Part shown: one piece after another, positions 1 to 8,874 of the stretch
How the letters are laid out: each line of letters begins with the position of its first letter
Numbering within the stretch: the first letter of the stretch is position 1
Source: Deltaproteobacteria bacterium
Lineage (GTDB): Bacteria > Desulfobacterota > Binatia > Bin18
Length of the DNA stretch: 51,315 nucleotides
Direction: 5' to 3'
NCBI GenBank assembly: GCA_009692435.1
Contig: SHZE01000007.1
Coordinates: 1-51,315 of the forward strand
The notes under the pieces: model-generated
Databases searched by the model: none
What the model was told of the DNA's origin: nothing
The model's input: only the letters and a program-made list of their open reading frames with translations
Translations under genes and position numbers: made by a program

Positions 1-51
1 CGTAGTAATCCCTTCGCTGAGATCGGGTCGATACGCACCTGGACCAAACAC
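1..51 (-). CDS. possible start of a divergent gene, cut by the window edge
   Basis: A GTG codon at 51-49 on the minus strand is preceded by a good ribosome binding site (GGGAGG, seven bases upstream) and opens a frame of 17 codons that runs off the left edge. The predicted N-terminus begins VFGPGAYRPDLSEG. I do not recognise it. Seventeen codons are too few to call a gene with confidence. The only support is the ribosome binding site and the divergent position relative to the plus-strand Pnkp gene. Confidence 0.2.
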   Translation of the reverse strand, partial: MFGPGAYRPDLSEGITT

Positions 52-64
52 GGCTTTGCCTCCC

Positions 65-94
65 TTGTTTGAATGTTGGGACCCAAACTATACG
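65..94 (+). promoter_or_regulatory. candidate sigma70-like promoter for pnkp
   Basis: TTGTTT (65-70) and TATACG (89-94) are separated by 18 bases and lie about 90 bases before the chosen Pnkp start. The spacer contains the small palindrome TTGGGACCCAA (76-86), which could be a protein-binding site. Both hexamers are imperfect, so this is a weak prediction made from sequence alone. Confidence 0.3.
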
Positions 95-185
95 ATACAT
101 GCTCCTCGAAGGCCATAATAAAACCCGGCAAAGATGCTATAGTCTCCTCTTGCCTCGGATTTCCCTCCGGGCTACAGCTTTCACC

Positions 186-2747
186 ATGAAACTCACCATC
201 CCCGAACTTTCCCTTGTCGTCCTCATTGGACCATCCGGCTCTGGCAAATCGACGTTCGCTCGCACTCACTTCAAGCCCACGGAAGTATTGTCATCGGATG
301 TCTGCCGTGGGCTGGTGAGTGATGACGAGAACAATCAGAGTGCCACCAGAGATGCGTTCGCCGTGTTGCACTTTATCGCCGCGAAGCGCCTCGCGGCGGG
401 CAAACTCACGGTCGTCGATGCCACCAATGTCCAGCTCGAAGACCGCAAGCCGCTGCTTGCCCTCGCGCGTGAGCAGCACTGTGTACCGGTCGCCATTGTC
501 CTCAATGTCCCGGAAAAGCTCTGTCTCGACCGTAATCGCCAACGACCGGACCGGACGTTCGGCCCGCATGTCGTCCGCCATCACCACCAGCAGATGCGTC
601 GCGCGCTCCGCTCCTTGGAAAGAGAAGGCTTCCGCCACGTCATCGTGCTCTCCTCGCCGGAAGACATCGCCGCCGTCACCATTGAGCGTCAGCCTTTGCG
701 GACCAATCGCAAGCACGAACACGGACCGTTCGACATTATCGGCGACATCCACGGCTGTTTATGATGAACTCAGCACGCTCCTCACACGACTTGGCTACAT
801 CGGCGGCATGTTGTCCGCCGACGCGCACTCTCCGCTCCGCCATCCTGACGGTCGAAAAGTTATTTTCTTGGGGGACCTCGTCGATCGAGGGCCGCGGATT
901 CCTGACGTCCTGCGGCTCGCGATGAGCATGGTCACCGCCGGAACCGCGCTCTGTGTGCCGGGCAACCATGATATCAAGCTGCTCCGCAAATTGCGGGGAC
1001 GCAATGTCCAAATTACGCACGGGTTAGCCGAGTCGCTCGCGCAACTTGAACCGGAACCGCCGGAGTTCATCCAACAGGTCGTCACGTTTCTTGATGGCCT
1101 CATCAGTCACTATGTGTTGGATGACGGCAAGCTCGTCGTCGCGCATGCCGGGATGAAAGCCGCGTGGCAAGGCCGTGCGTCACGCCAGGTACGCGATTTC
1201 GCCCTCTTTGGCGAAACAACCGGGGAGACCGACGAGTTTGGTCTCCCCGTGCGCTACAACTGGACGAACGAGTATCGTGGCGACGCCATGCTCGTGTACG
1301 GCCACACACCCACCCCGAAACCCGAATGGCTGAATCGCACGATCAACGTTGACACGGGCTGTGTCTTTGGTGGACAACTCACTGCCCTGCGGTATCCTGA
1401 ACGGGAATTGGTCTCCCTGCCGGCGGCACGGACCTATTACCAACCGGCCCGTCCGTTTCCGCCGCCTGAACAGATTGCTCCTGTCACCGTGTCACCCGCA
1501 GGGGAAGAATTACTGGCGATAGAAGATGTGCTCGGCAAACGGATCATTCAGACGCGCTTGCAACGCAGCATCACGATTCGCGAAGAGAACGCGATTGCCG
1601 CGCTTGAAGTGATGAGCCGTTTTGCCGTCAACCCACGCTGGTTGATCTATCTACCGCCGACCATGTCCCCGACCGAGACCACGCGGGAGCCTGGTCTCTT
1701 GGAACATCCAGCCGAAGCGTTCGCGTATTATCGTCATCAAGGCGTGCCGCGCGTCGTCTGCGAAGAGAAACACATGGGGTCTCGGGCCGTGGTCGTCCTC
1801 TGCCAGAATGAAGACGTGGCCCGTCAGCGGTTCGGTGTCACTGGCGACGGCATAGGGGTTGTGTACACGCGCACCGGGCGACGATTCTTTGAGGATCGTC
1901 AGTTGGAAGCCGCCCTGTTGACGCGCATCAAACTCGCGGCGGACGCGGCCGGATTCTGGCAAGCGTTCTCAACTGATTGGCTCTGTCTGGATTGCGAACT
2001 GATGCCGTGGTCCGTCAAGGCGTATCAACTGCTGCGTCACCAATATGCAGCGGTCGGGGCCGCGGCGCGCACGGCGTTGGCGGAGGCGGTTCCACTTTTA
2101 CAACAAGCGACCCAGTGGAATAGTGAGGCGGCCCCATTGCAGGAACGGTATCAACAGCGCAGCGCTCTCACTTCACAATATGTTGACGCCTATCGACGCT
2201 ATTGCTGGTCGCTCAACTCGCTCACCGACTTGAAACTCGCGCCCTTCCATCTGTTAGCCACGGAGGGCGCTGTCCATACGGACCGCGACCACGTCTGGCA
2301 TATGGAAACGCTGGCCCGCCTTTGCCAAGCGGATACAGAGGGCTCCTCGCTACCTCGTACCTCCTTGTCGATGTCACCACCCCGGACAGCCAAAACGCGG
2401 GCATCCAGTGGTGGGAATCGTTGACGCAGCGTGGCGGAGAGGGCATGGTCGTCAAACCGTTCGCATTTCTCGCCAAAGGGCAACGAGGCATGGTACAACC
2501 CGCGATCAAATGCCGTGGGCGGGAATACCTGCGCATTATCTACGGACCAGAATATACACTGACGGAGCACCTCGACCGGCTGCGTGCTCGTGGTGTGTCG
2601 AGTAAACGATCTCTCGCGTGGCGCGAATTTGCTCTGGGCATTGAAGCGCTGGAGCGTGCCGTGCGGCGGGAACCACTCTACCGCGTCCATGAATGCGTGT
2701 TTGGCATCTTGGCATTGGAGAGCGAACCGGTTGATCCCCGGCTGTAA
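186..2747 (+). CDS. pnkp: bacterial Pnkp: polynucleotide kinase / 2',3'-phosphatase / RNA ligase, interrupted by two compensating frameshifts
   Basis: Three-domain RNA end-healing and sealing enzyme. In the family it works with the methyltransferase Hen1 to repair RNA cut by ribotoxins. ATG 186 gives the family-like start MKLTIPELSLVVLIG. The kinase domain has a Walker A GPSGSGKST at residues 15-23. The binuclear metallophosphatase domain has GDIHGC, GDLVDRGP and GNHD. The C-terminal ligase domain has the nucleotidyl-lysine motif EEKHMGSR. The frame breaks at a TTT run (758-760): GDIHGC is followed by a stop, but continues as YDELSTLL one base over. It breaks again at a GGG run (2340-2342), after which LLATSYLLVDV resumes the original frame. 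One extra base and one missing base cancel, so the span is 854 codons, close to the usual 850-870 residues. No hen1 is visible in the available upstream bases. The domains are clear. Whether the breaks are sequencing errors or real decay is open, with homopolymer error more likely. Confidence 0.85.
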
Positions 2748-2779
2748 TCAACTTCATCAAACAACCTGGAAGGAGTCCT

Positions 2780-3628
2780 ATGTCACAGTCTCATTCTCTC
2801 GGTGGAGTCATCCTCACCCTCTTCTGTTGCGCGACGATTGGATGCTCAGCGACACAGTCACCACCATCACCGTCATCACCACCATCACCACCATCACCAC
2901 CACCATCATCGCATCCGATGTGGTCTGGGGAAAAAATCCAGATCGCCGTGGTTGCGTTCGATGACAAAGTCAGCTCAAAAGCGAGAGGAAAAGCACGAAA
3001 CAAACAGAGTCGGAATCTCCTCGGCAGAGGGATGGAAAACCAGCTCCTCACCACGCTCAGAGAAGCCGGGCAGTTTGTAGTCGCGGACCCACCGGAACGC
3101 AATGTCCGTGATAAACGAGGGCAATCCAGTGCCGTGCGGATCGACACCATCGAAGGAGCTGAATTTCTGCTCTCCGGGTCGGTGATCAAATATCTGGCGA
3201 GTCAGGAGAGTCTCTCCACCGGTGTCGAACGAGACCCATTGCTCAACGCCTTTAGCTGGAACGCCAATGAAACAATGGTCCAGGCGGCGCAGGCTACATT
3301 TGCCGCATTCACCCCCACGCCGGAAGATCGGGTCGCCATCTCGCTCCACTTGATCGACGCTAAAAATGCACGCCTGGTCAGTGAGACTACAATTGAAGCG
3401 GTCGCTCAGGACCTGCGGTCGTCATTGGGGGGCCTTTTTGGCGCAGCCTTACTGAAGCAGTCAGGGGAACTCTCCACTCCTCTCCAGAAAGCGGTTCGCG
3501 CCACGAACATCAAAGCGGTCAACTGGATAGCCGATAATTGTCTCGCCTATCGGAAACAACTGGCTGAGAATCCTCCCACGGAGTCGCCCCAACCGTTGAA
3601 GAAGAAGGCGCGGAAGACAACGAATTAG
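2780..3628 (+). CDS. CsgG-family outer-envelope lipoprotein
   Basis: 282 residues with a lipoprotein signal peptide ending at the lipobox TIGC (Cys22), then a Pro/Ser-rich linker (about residues 27-46). The globular domain has the pattern of the CsgG/curli-assembly family: a first strand IQIAVVAFDD, then LLGRGMENQLLTTLREAGQFVVAD, then an EGAEFLLSGSVIKY segment and late strands on LHLIDAKNARLVSETTIEA. CsgG proteins form outer-membrane export pores, while distant members are periplasmic lipoproteins of unknown role. No curli subunit gene lies nearby, so pore function is not claimed. The start follows AAGGAG with good spacing. It lies 32 bases after pnkp on the same strand, but a functional link to RNA repair is not apparent. 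The C-terminus is Lys-rich. Confidence 0.7.
   Translation: MSQSHSLGGVILTLFCCATIGCSATQSPPSPSSPPSPPSPPPSSHPMWSGEKIQIAVVAFDDKVSSKARGKARNKQSRNLLGRGMENQLLTTLREAGQFVVADPPERNVRDKRGQSSAVRIDTIEGAEFLLSGSVIKYLASQESLSTGVERDPLLNAFSWNANETMVQAAQATFAAFTPTPEDRVAISLHLIDAKNARLVSETTIEAVAQDLRSSLGGLFGAALLKQSGELSTPLQKAVRATNIKAVNWIADNCLAYRKQLAENPPTESPQPLKKKARKTTN
2858..2910 (+). repeat. CAC/CAT trinucleotide microsatellite within the lipoprotein linker
   Basis: A run of CAC and CAT triplets with few interruptions. In the coding frame it is read as Pro and Ser and forms the flexible linker just after the lipidated cysteine. Such simple repeats can change length by slippage, which here would alter linker length when changes are in multiples of three. 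Confidence 0.75.
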
Positions 3629-3632
3629 GAAG

Positions 3633-3650
3633 CCGCCTGCACGCAGGCGG
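3633..3650 (+). terminator. hairpin after the CsgG-like gene
   Basis: CCGCCTG (3633-3639) and CAGGCGG (3644-3650) form a perfect 7-bp GC-rich stem with a 4-base loop, five bases after the stop codon. A strong U-tract is missing (the next T run is TTTT about eight bases on). It may be a weak intrinsic terminator or a transcript-end protecting hairpin between convergent genes. Confidence 0.45.
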
Positions 3651-3776
3651 TAATCGCGGTTTTGCCGACCACCCGTGAAGTCCCATAAATGGGGCCCCAA
3701 AAGTCGGATTTCTCCGGCGTCGTTGCGGAGCATGGGCATTGATCCTTGCGTGAAACAGCGCGATTCGTGCCCACGC

Positions 3777-4892
3777 TCAGTTTGGCGGGGACCCAACGCC
3801 GTGGTCCCCTCCCAATCTACGAATCGCAACAAATGGGTCGTCCTCCGTTTTCGCGGCATTGATAATCCGCGTCAGCGCCACACGCAGATCCTGCCCATCC
3901 TGCTGATAGACGCGCTCGAACAAGGCGAGGTCTTGCAAATAGATAAGATACTGCAACACCACCGCGTTGTTGAGTCGCACGGTCGCGAAGTCCGAGTTCT
4001 GTCGCACCGGTCCAGGTAACGAGCGAAACTCCTGCTGCAATTGCGCGAAGAGCGTCTCCCGTTGCTGAAGCTTCTCCGCCTCGGAGGCAGCCGACGCATA
4101 AAGCGCATTGAGCCGCTCAACGCCGGTGGCCAAGAATGCCGCAACGGTCATTTCATTGTCCCACGTCGTCTGTGCTTGGCGTGTGACCGCCGCCGCCTGA
4201 CCGTATGCTTTCGTAAAGAAGGCGACGGCCCCACGATGCCCAGCAAAGTTAGCGAGGGATTCATTAAAGGCGGACTGCCCTTTCAGGTAGAACGTGCTGT
4301 GAAACAACTCATGCACGATAATGTTCGTGAGCGTCTCAGGGTCGTAGCGCAGTAGATGTGGTAACAGCGGATCGGAGAACCAGCCTAACGTACTGAACGC
4401 CATCGCCGAGCGCACGTAGGTATCGTAGCCCTGCGCCTCAAGTCGTCGCACCTCTTGTTGTGCCTCGGCTTGAGCGAAATAGCCTTTGTACGCCACCTGC
4501 CCAACAATCGGAAACCACCAGGTGTAGGGTTCAAGCTTCGTGCGAGGCGCGGCTGTCACAACGTAGACCACCGGCGGTTTATCAAGCTCGGTAATCGTGC
4601 TGTAGCTCGCGCCCACGTTGAACACGAGATCCTGCTCAGCAAAGCGTCGCACGCGTAAGACCAACTCCAGCTTCTCACGAGTGGCGGGATCGACATCCTT
4701 ACGAGCTAAGACCTCGGCGATCGGGCGACGATTCCACAAAATTTTGGCTTCTTCATAGCCAGCACGCAGGACGTAGGTTGGGGAACAGGAGGCGAGGCAG
4801 AAGGCAAGGAGGACAGAAGACAGAAGGCAGAAGGCAGAAGGCAGAAGGCGGGGTTTAGTCCAAAGGTTTCGGGGTTCGAGTGTCGGGTTCAT
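3777..4892 (-). CDS. lipoprotein of the predicted zinc aminopeptidase family (HEXXH)
   Basis: 371 residues from ATG 4892. It is an envelope-anchored putative metallopeptidase. The motif HELFH (about residues 194-198) and the downstream glutamate in NESLANFAGHRG (about E211) match the predicted aminopeptidase family PF10023/COG4324. The fold is otherwise helical and lacks recognisable extra domains. The N-terminus is odd. The signal peptide is LLPSAFCLLSSVLLAFCLASC (written here as the region of residues 16-36), ends at a lipobox LASC with Cys36, and is encoded largely by (GGCAGAA)n heptamers read on the complementary strand. An earlier in-frame ATG (4961) would add 23 residues made of the same degenerate repeats, so the 4892 start is preferred but uncertain. 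It lies downstream of the ABC exporter genes on the same strand. The substrate is unknown. Confidence 0.75.
   Translation of the reverse strand: MNPTLEPRNLWTKPRLLPSAFCLLSSVLLAFCLASCSPTYVLRAGYEEAKILWNRRPIAEVLARKDVDPATREKLELVLRVRRFAEQDLVFNVGASYSTITELDKPPVVYVVTAAPRTKLEPYTWWFPIVGQVAYKGYFAQAEAQQEVRRLEAQGYDTYVRSAMAFSTLGWFSDPLLPHLLRYDPETLTNIIVHELFHSTFYLKGQSAFNESLANFAGHRGAVAFFTKAYGQAAAVTRQAQTTWDNEMTVAAFLATGVERLNALYASAASEAEKLQQRETLFAQLQQEFRSLPGPVRQNSDFATVRLNNAVVLQYLIYLQDLALFERVYQQDGQDLRVALTRIINAAKTEDDPFVAIRRLGGDHGVGSPPN
4812..4846 (+). repeat. heptamer array, left arm of repeat locus A
   Basis: Five uninterrupted 7-bp units, GACAGAA twice and then GGCAGAA three times, with diverged copies on both sides (about 4793-4853). 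On the minus strand it codes for the hydrophobic core (AFCLLPS periodicity) of the aminopeptidase-like lipoprotein signal peptide. Three units equal seven codons, so the array stays open in its reading frame. Confidence 0.85.
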
Positions 4893-5047
4893 GAAGGTCC
4901 AAAGTCCAAGGTCTAAGGTCACGAATTTTAGGTTTCGAGTTTCAGGTTTCAGATTCCACACTCAGTCTTCAGTCCTTTTTTCTCAGTCCTGAATCCTCAG
5001 TCCTTTTCTCATATTTTTGACTTTTGCCCTTTGACTTTTGATTTTTT
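4893..5047 (-). repeat. degenerate heptamer mosaic between ABC exporter and lipoprotein genes (repeat locus A)
   Basis: No gene. The stretch is built from several families of imperfect 7-mers: GGTCCAA-like (4895-4920), GGTTTCA-like (4930-4955), CAGTCCT-like (4961-5005) and finally four in-phase units TTTTGAC, TTTTGCC, CTTTGAC, TTTTGAT (5015-5042). The last array ends five bases before the stop codon of the ABC gene at 5048-5050. The 4991-5028 portion closely resembles 8981-9009 at repeat locus B. Confidence 0.75.
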
Positions 5048-6847
5048 CTAACCAGCCTCGGCAAGCTGCGGCCCATGGGAAGGCGGAGCATATTGCAACT
5101 GGTACAGCCGCCAATAAATGCCGCGCTGTTCGATTAACTCCTGGTGTGTCCCCAGTTCTCGGACTTGCCCCTTGTGCAGCACGATGATGCGGTCCGCGTG
5201 CTGAATTGTCGAAAACCGGTGCGCGATCACCAGCGTGGTGCGGCCTGCCATCAATTTCGTCATCGCATCTTGGATCAGCAGTTCCGTCTCTGGATCGACA
5301 CTCGAAGTGGCTTCATCCAACACTAAGATGGCCGGATCATAAGCCAATGCCCGCGCGAACGAGAGTAACTGCCGTTGCCCCCCGGACAAGTTGGAGCCTC
5401 GTTCGCGTATAGGTTCGTGATACCCACGTGGGAGTTGCGCGATAAAGCGATCCGCGTTCACATACTGTGCGGCACGTGCGAGCGCTTCGTCCGTGATGTC
5501 GGTACGCCCCAAGGTGATGTTGGTCGCCACGTCCCCGGAAAAGAGAAACACATCTTGCAAGACCACCCCAATCTGGCGGCGCAACAGATGGAGGTCCCAC
5601 TCGCGAATATCGACCCCATCAACCAGGATCCGCCCCTGTTGCGTGTCCGCGGACCGCGTCAAGAGCTTACTGATTGTCGTCTTCCCAGACCCGGTCGCTC
5701 CAACCAAGGCAATTTTCTGTCCCGGCTCCAGCGTGAACGACACGTCGCGCAGTACCCAATCGTCCCCTTTATAGGCAAACCACACATGCTCAAACGTGAT
5801 CTGGCCGCGCACCCGCGTCGGTCGATGCGGCATCGCCGGTGAGGTAATCGTGACCGGAGTATCCAGGAGTTGGAAGACCCGCTCAAGCGCGGTCATCGCC
5901 GACTGCATGGTGGTGTACTTGGTGCCAAATTCACGGATCGGGACAAAGAACTTTTGCAGGTATTCAACGAACGCGACCAACGTTCCCAAGGCAATAAACC
6001 CTGCCCCGACTCGGCTCGCGCCATACCACAACATCACCGCGACTGCGATCGACCCGGCGGCTTCGACGAGCGAAAACAAGGAGGCTTCATAGATGTTCGA
6101 CAGATGGTTCGCATCTCGGAAGTCGCGATTACGCTGGTTGAACTCGGCGAAGAACTTTTTTTCTTGCGCGAACAGTTGCACCACCACGATCCCAGAAAGC
6201 GTTTCTTGGAGGAACGCATTAATCCGCGCCAAGCGGTCGCGGATCGCGCGGTAGGTATCCCGCGATCGTTTGCGGAAGAATTCAAGAATCAGCATGAGTG
6301 GGGGCAACACCGTGAGCGTGACCAAAGCGAGTCGCAGGTCAAGGCTCAGCATGATGACAATAATGCCCGCCAACGTGAGCAAGTCCATGAAGATCGTCAG
6401 CGTGCCAGCCGTGAACGCTTCATTGATGGCATCCACATCGGTCGTCAGGCGGGTCACCAAGCGCCCAACCGGATGACGGTCAAAAAAGCTTGAGGGCAGC
6501 TCTTGTAAATGCGCGAAGAGGTCCGCCCGTAAATCCGCCAGACTTTTCTGGGCGACGGACATCGTGGCCTGATATTGCCAGTAAAAGAAGAGGAACTCAC
6601 CCAGGAGCGCGCCAGCGAACAGCAGCCCGGCGACTGCTAATCCTTGGGAGTCGTGGTGGGTGATGTAGCCGTCCACCGCCAGTTTGAGGATATACGGTTG
6701 GGCCAACAGAAACGCCGAGGTCACCGGCAAACAGACCAGCGATAGCATGAACTGCTTGCGATAGGGACGCACGTAGCGCCACAGCCGATGCAATAACGCC
6801 AGGTCATAGGATTGCCCAAGGACATCTTCGCGTTGCGCGTCTGCCAT
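5048..6847 (-). CDS. ABC exporter half-transporter with canonical ATP site (fused TMD-NBD)
   Basis: 599 residues: an N-terminal six-helix type I exporter domain (roughly 30-330) and a C-terminal nucleotide-binding domain. Walker A is GATGSGKTT (about 383), signature LSGGQ (about 487), Walker B ILVLDE with the catalytic glutamate (about 512) and the H-loop histidine in IAHR (about 543). Its ATG overlaps the stop codon of the upstream half-transporter by one base (TAATG), so the two are translationally coupled and probably form a heterodimer of the YheI/YheH, LmrCD or TM287/288 kind. Such pumps export lipids or hydrophobic drugs. The substrate cannot be read from sequence. It could serve lipid A or glycolipid flipping, given the glycan genes nearby, but that is only inference. 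Confidence 0.93.
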   Translation of the reverse strand: MADAQREDVLGQSYDLALLHRLWRYVRPYRKQFMLSLVCLPVTSAFLLAQPYILKLAVDGYITHHDSQGLAVAGLLFAGALLGEFLFFYWQYQATMSVAQKSLADLRADLFAHLQELPSSFFDRHPVGRLVTRLTTDVDAINEAFTAGTLTIFMDLLTLAGIIVIMLSLDLRLALVTLTVLPPLMLILEFFRKRSRDTYRAIRDRLARINAFLQETLSGIVVVQLFAQEKKFFAEFNQRNRDFRDANHLSNIYEASLFSLVEAAGSIAVAVMLWYGASRVGAGFIALGTLVAFVEYLQKFFVPIREFGTKYTTMQSAMTALERVFQLLDTPVTITSPAMPHRPTRVRGQITFEHVWFAYKGDDWVLRDVSFTLEPGQKIALVGATGSGKTTISKLLTRSADTQQGRILVDGVDIREWDLHLLRRQIGVVLQDVFLFSGDVATNITLGRTDITDEALARAAQYVNADRFIAQLPRGYHEPIRERGSNLSGGQRQLLSFARALAYDPAILVLDEATSSVDPETELLIQDAMTKLMAGRTTLVIAHRFSTIQHADRIIVLHKGQVRELGTHQELIEQRGIYWRLYQLQYAPPSHGPQLAEAG

Positions 6848-8586
6848 TAGAGTTCCGCCAGCTCTTCTTCGAGCGCTTGTTGTTGAAAAATATCGGCGTA
6901 GAGGCCACCGCGCGCGACCAAATCCTCATGCGTGCCGGTTTCCATAATGCGTCCATCATCAAGAACGACAATCACGTCGGCATCGCGCACGGCGGAGATG
7001 CGGTGAGAAATGACCAGCACGGTTTTTCCGCGCGTGGTATCGCGCAGTTCGTGGAGAATGGCACGTTCGGTTTGCACATCGACACTTGATAACGCATCGT
7101 CAAGCACGAGAATCGGCGTATCCGCGGCAAGGGCGCGCGCCAGGGTCAGCCGTTGCTTCTGCCCTCCGGATAACGTCACCCCGCGCTCACCGACAACGGT
7201 GTCGTATCCACGCGGAAAATCCTCAATGTCGCGCGCCAGGTTCGCCACGCTCGCCGCCCGTCGCACTTGTGCCATATCAACTTCGGGCAGCGCGAAGGCC
7301 ACATTGTCCTTGATAAGCGTGGAGAAAAGAAAGGGGTCCTGAGGAACGAACCCCACCCACCGACGCAAGGCGGCCAGAGAGCAGGTACGAATATCTTGTC
7401 CGTCAATCGTAATGGTGCCGCTACTGACATCAAACAAGCGCGGCAACAGTTGTAGGAGCGTGCTTTTGCCCGATCCCATGCGACCAACAACAGCCACCGT
7501 CGCACCCGCTGGAACGGTAAAGGTAATGTCATGGAGCACGGCACGACCATTGCCCATACTGGGATAGGCGAAATCGACATGGTGAAAGCCGATCTCCCCA
7601 CGGATAGAGCGGTCAATGCCATCGCCTTGGCCATCAATAATATCGGGGCGGGCTTGCAAGATCACCTCTAACCGTTTGAGGGCCGCTTGCCCACGTTGCA
7701 CGATGGAGATGAGGAACCCCAGTGCCATCGTGGGCCAGGCCAAAAGATGGAGATAGCCCATGAAGGCCACGAGGTCGCCCAGACTCAGGCGTCCGGCGAT
7801 CACATGCGACCCGCCGTACCACAATACCACCAGCAATCCGATCCCGGACACGCCTTTCATCAACGGGGGAAAGAAGCCCCGCAGCCGGGCAAGGCTCATG
7901 CTTTCTTCCTTGAAGGCATCGTTGAGGCGACCGAACTCCGCGTTTTGCCAGTCTTCACGCGCATAGGCGCGGACAACGTGTATCCCGCTCACCCCTTCTT
8001 GGACACGGCTGGACAAGTTGGCCAGCCCTTCTTGGACCTTGACCGTCTTTTCCATCATCATGCGGCTCATCCGTTTCACCGCGAAGAGTAGAAAAGGATA
8101 CGGAGCGAGCGCGACAAGCGTCAACATCGGGTCCATCATCACCATCGCCGAGATCGCATAGATATAGTAGAGGGGCGTATTGAGCAGGTTGAGAACACCG
8201 AGCCCCAACAGCAACCGCACGGCGGTTACGTCATTGACCAGACGCGACATCAGGTCGCCGGTGGACTGCCGTTGATAATAACCGAGAGAGAGTTTTTGCA
8301 GGTGCGCGAACAGATCGTTGCGCAAATCAAACTCAACGTCGCGGCCAATGTTGAAAATCATGAACCGAGAAAACGCGCGCAGAACTCCTTGCACACTGGC
8401 GACCGCGATCATCACCAGCACGTACCAGGAGATGTCGCGAAAAGACTGCTTCCGCTGGATAGCTTCAACCGTCCATTTCAGCAGCAGCGGAATGGACATC
8501 GCCAATGTCGCCGAGGCGACAAGACAGACGATGCCACGCGCGTAACGGAACCGGTAGCGTGAAAGATAACTCCACAAGCGATGCAT
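6847..8586 (-). CDS. ABC exporter half-transporter with degenerate catalytic site
   Basis: 579 residues with the same fused TMD-NBD layout as its partner: Walker A GRMGSGKST (about 368), signature LSGGQ (about 472), H-loop SHR. Walker B reads ILVLDDALSS, so the catalytic glutamate is replaced by aspartate (about D497). In heterodimeric exporters one subunit typically carries exactly this change, leaving one hydrolytic and one non-hydrolytic ATP site. That supports pairing with the gene that follows it with a one-base overlap. The start ATG at 8586 lacks a strong ribosome binding site. Upstream lies the 224-bp heptamer array. The same-frame reading of that array stops at 8617, just before this start. 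Confidence 0.92.
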   Translation of the reverse strand: MHRLWSYLSRYRFRYARGIVCLVASATLAMSIPLLLKWTVEAIQRKQSFRDISWYVLVMIAVASVQGVLRAFSRFMIFNIGRDVEFDLRNDLFAHLQKLSLGYYQRQSTGDLMSRLVNDVTAVRLLLGLGVLNLLNTPLYYIYAISAMVMMDPMLTLVALAPYPFLLFAVKRMSRMMMEKTVKVQEGLANLSSRVQEGVSGIHVVRAYAREDWQNAEFGRLNDAFKEESMSLARLRGFFPPLMKGVSGIGLLVVLWYGGSHVIAGRLSLGDLVAFMGYLHLLAWPTMALGFLISIVQRGQAALKRLEVILQARPDIIDGQGDGIDRSIRGEIGFHHVDFAYPSMGNGRAVLHDITFTVPAGATVAVVGRMGSGKSTLLQLLPRLFDVSSGTITIDGQDIRTCSLAALRRWVGFVPQDPFLFSTLIKDNVAFALPEVDMAQVRRAASVANLARDIEDFPRGYDTVVGERGVTLSGGQKQRLTLARALAADTPILVLDDALSSVDVQTERAILHELRDTTRGKTVLVISHRISAVRDADVIVVLDDGRIMETGTHEDLVARGGLYADIFQQQALEEELAEL

Positions 8587-8650
8587 GATGTAAGGCGGCC
8601 ACCATATCGGCGTGCACTAGCAGCAGCAAGGGCATTTGGTGGGGAGACAA

Positions 8651-8874
8651 GACAAAAGACAAAAGACAAAAGACAAAAGACAAAAGACAAAAGACAAAAG
8701 ACAAAAGACAAAAGACAAAAGACAAAAGACAAAAGACAAAAGACAAAAGACAAAAGGCAAAAGGCAAAAGGCAAAAGACAAAAGACAAAAGACAAAAGGC
8801 AAAAGGCAAAAGACAAAAGATAAAAGGCAAAAGGCAAAAGGCAAAAGGCAAAAGGCAAAAGGCAAAAGGCAAAA
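8651..8874 (+). repeat. 32-copy heptanucleotide tandem array (repeat locus B, left arm)
   Basis: Exactly 32 contiguous 7-bp units without an indel: 15 GACAAAA, 3 GGCAAAA, 3 GACAAAA, 2 GGCAAAA, 1 GACAAAA, 1 GATAAAA, then 7 GGCAAAA. The variants come in blocks, which points to growth by slippage or unequal recombination. Because three units make seven codons and no unit contains a stop, all three minus-strand frames stay open (reading as AFCLLP repeats) and the plus strand reads as KDKRQKT. These open frames are a consequence of the repeat and not evidence of genes. The array fills the gap upstream of the ABC exporter operon. Confidence 0.97.

Noticed and set aside
755..765. Programmed +1 frameshifting in pnkp
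   Set aside because: The site lacks a known slippery codon pair or stimulator. A second, opposite shift would also be needed, and both lie in homopolymers, so indels explain it better.
8651..8874. CRISPR array
   Set aside because: The units are 7 bp, contiguous and without spacers, and no cas genes are present.
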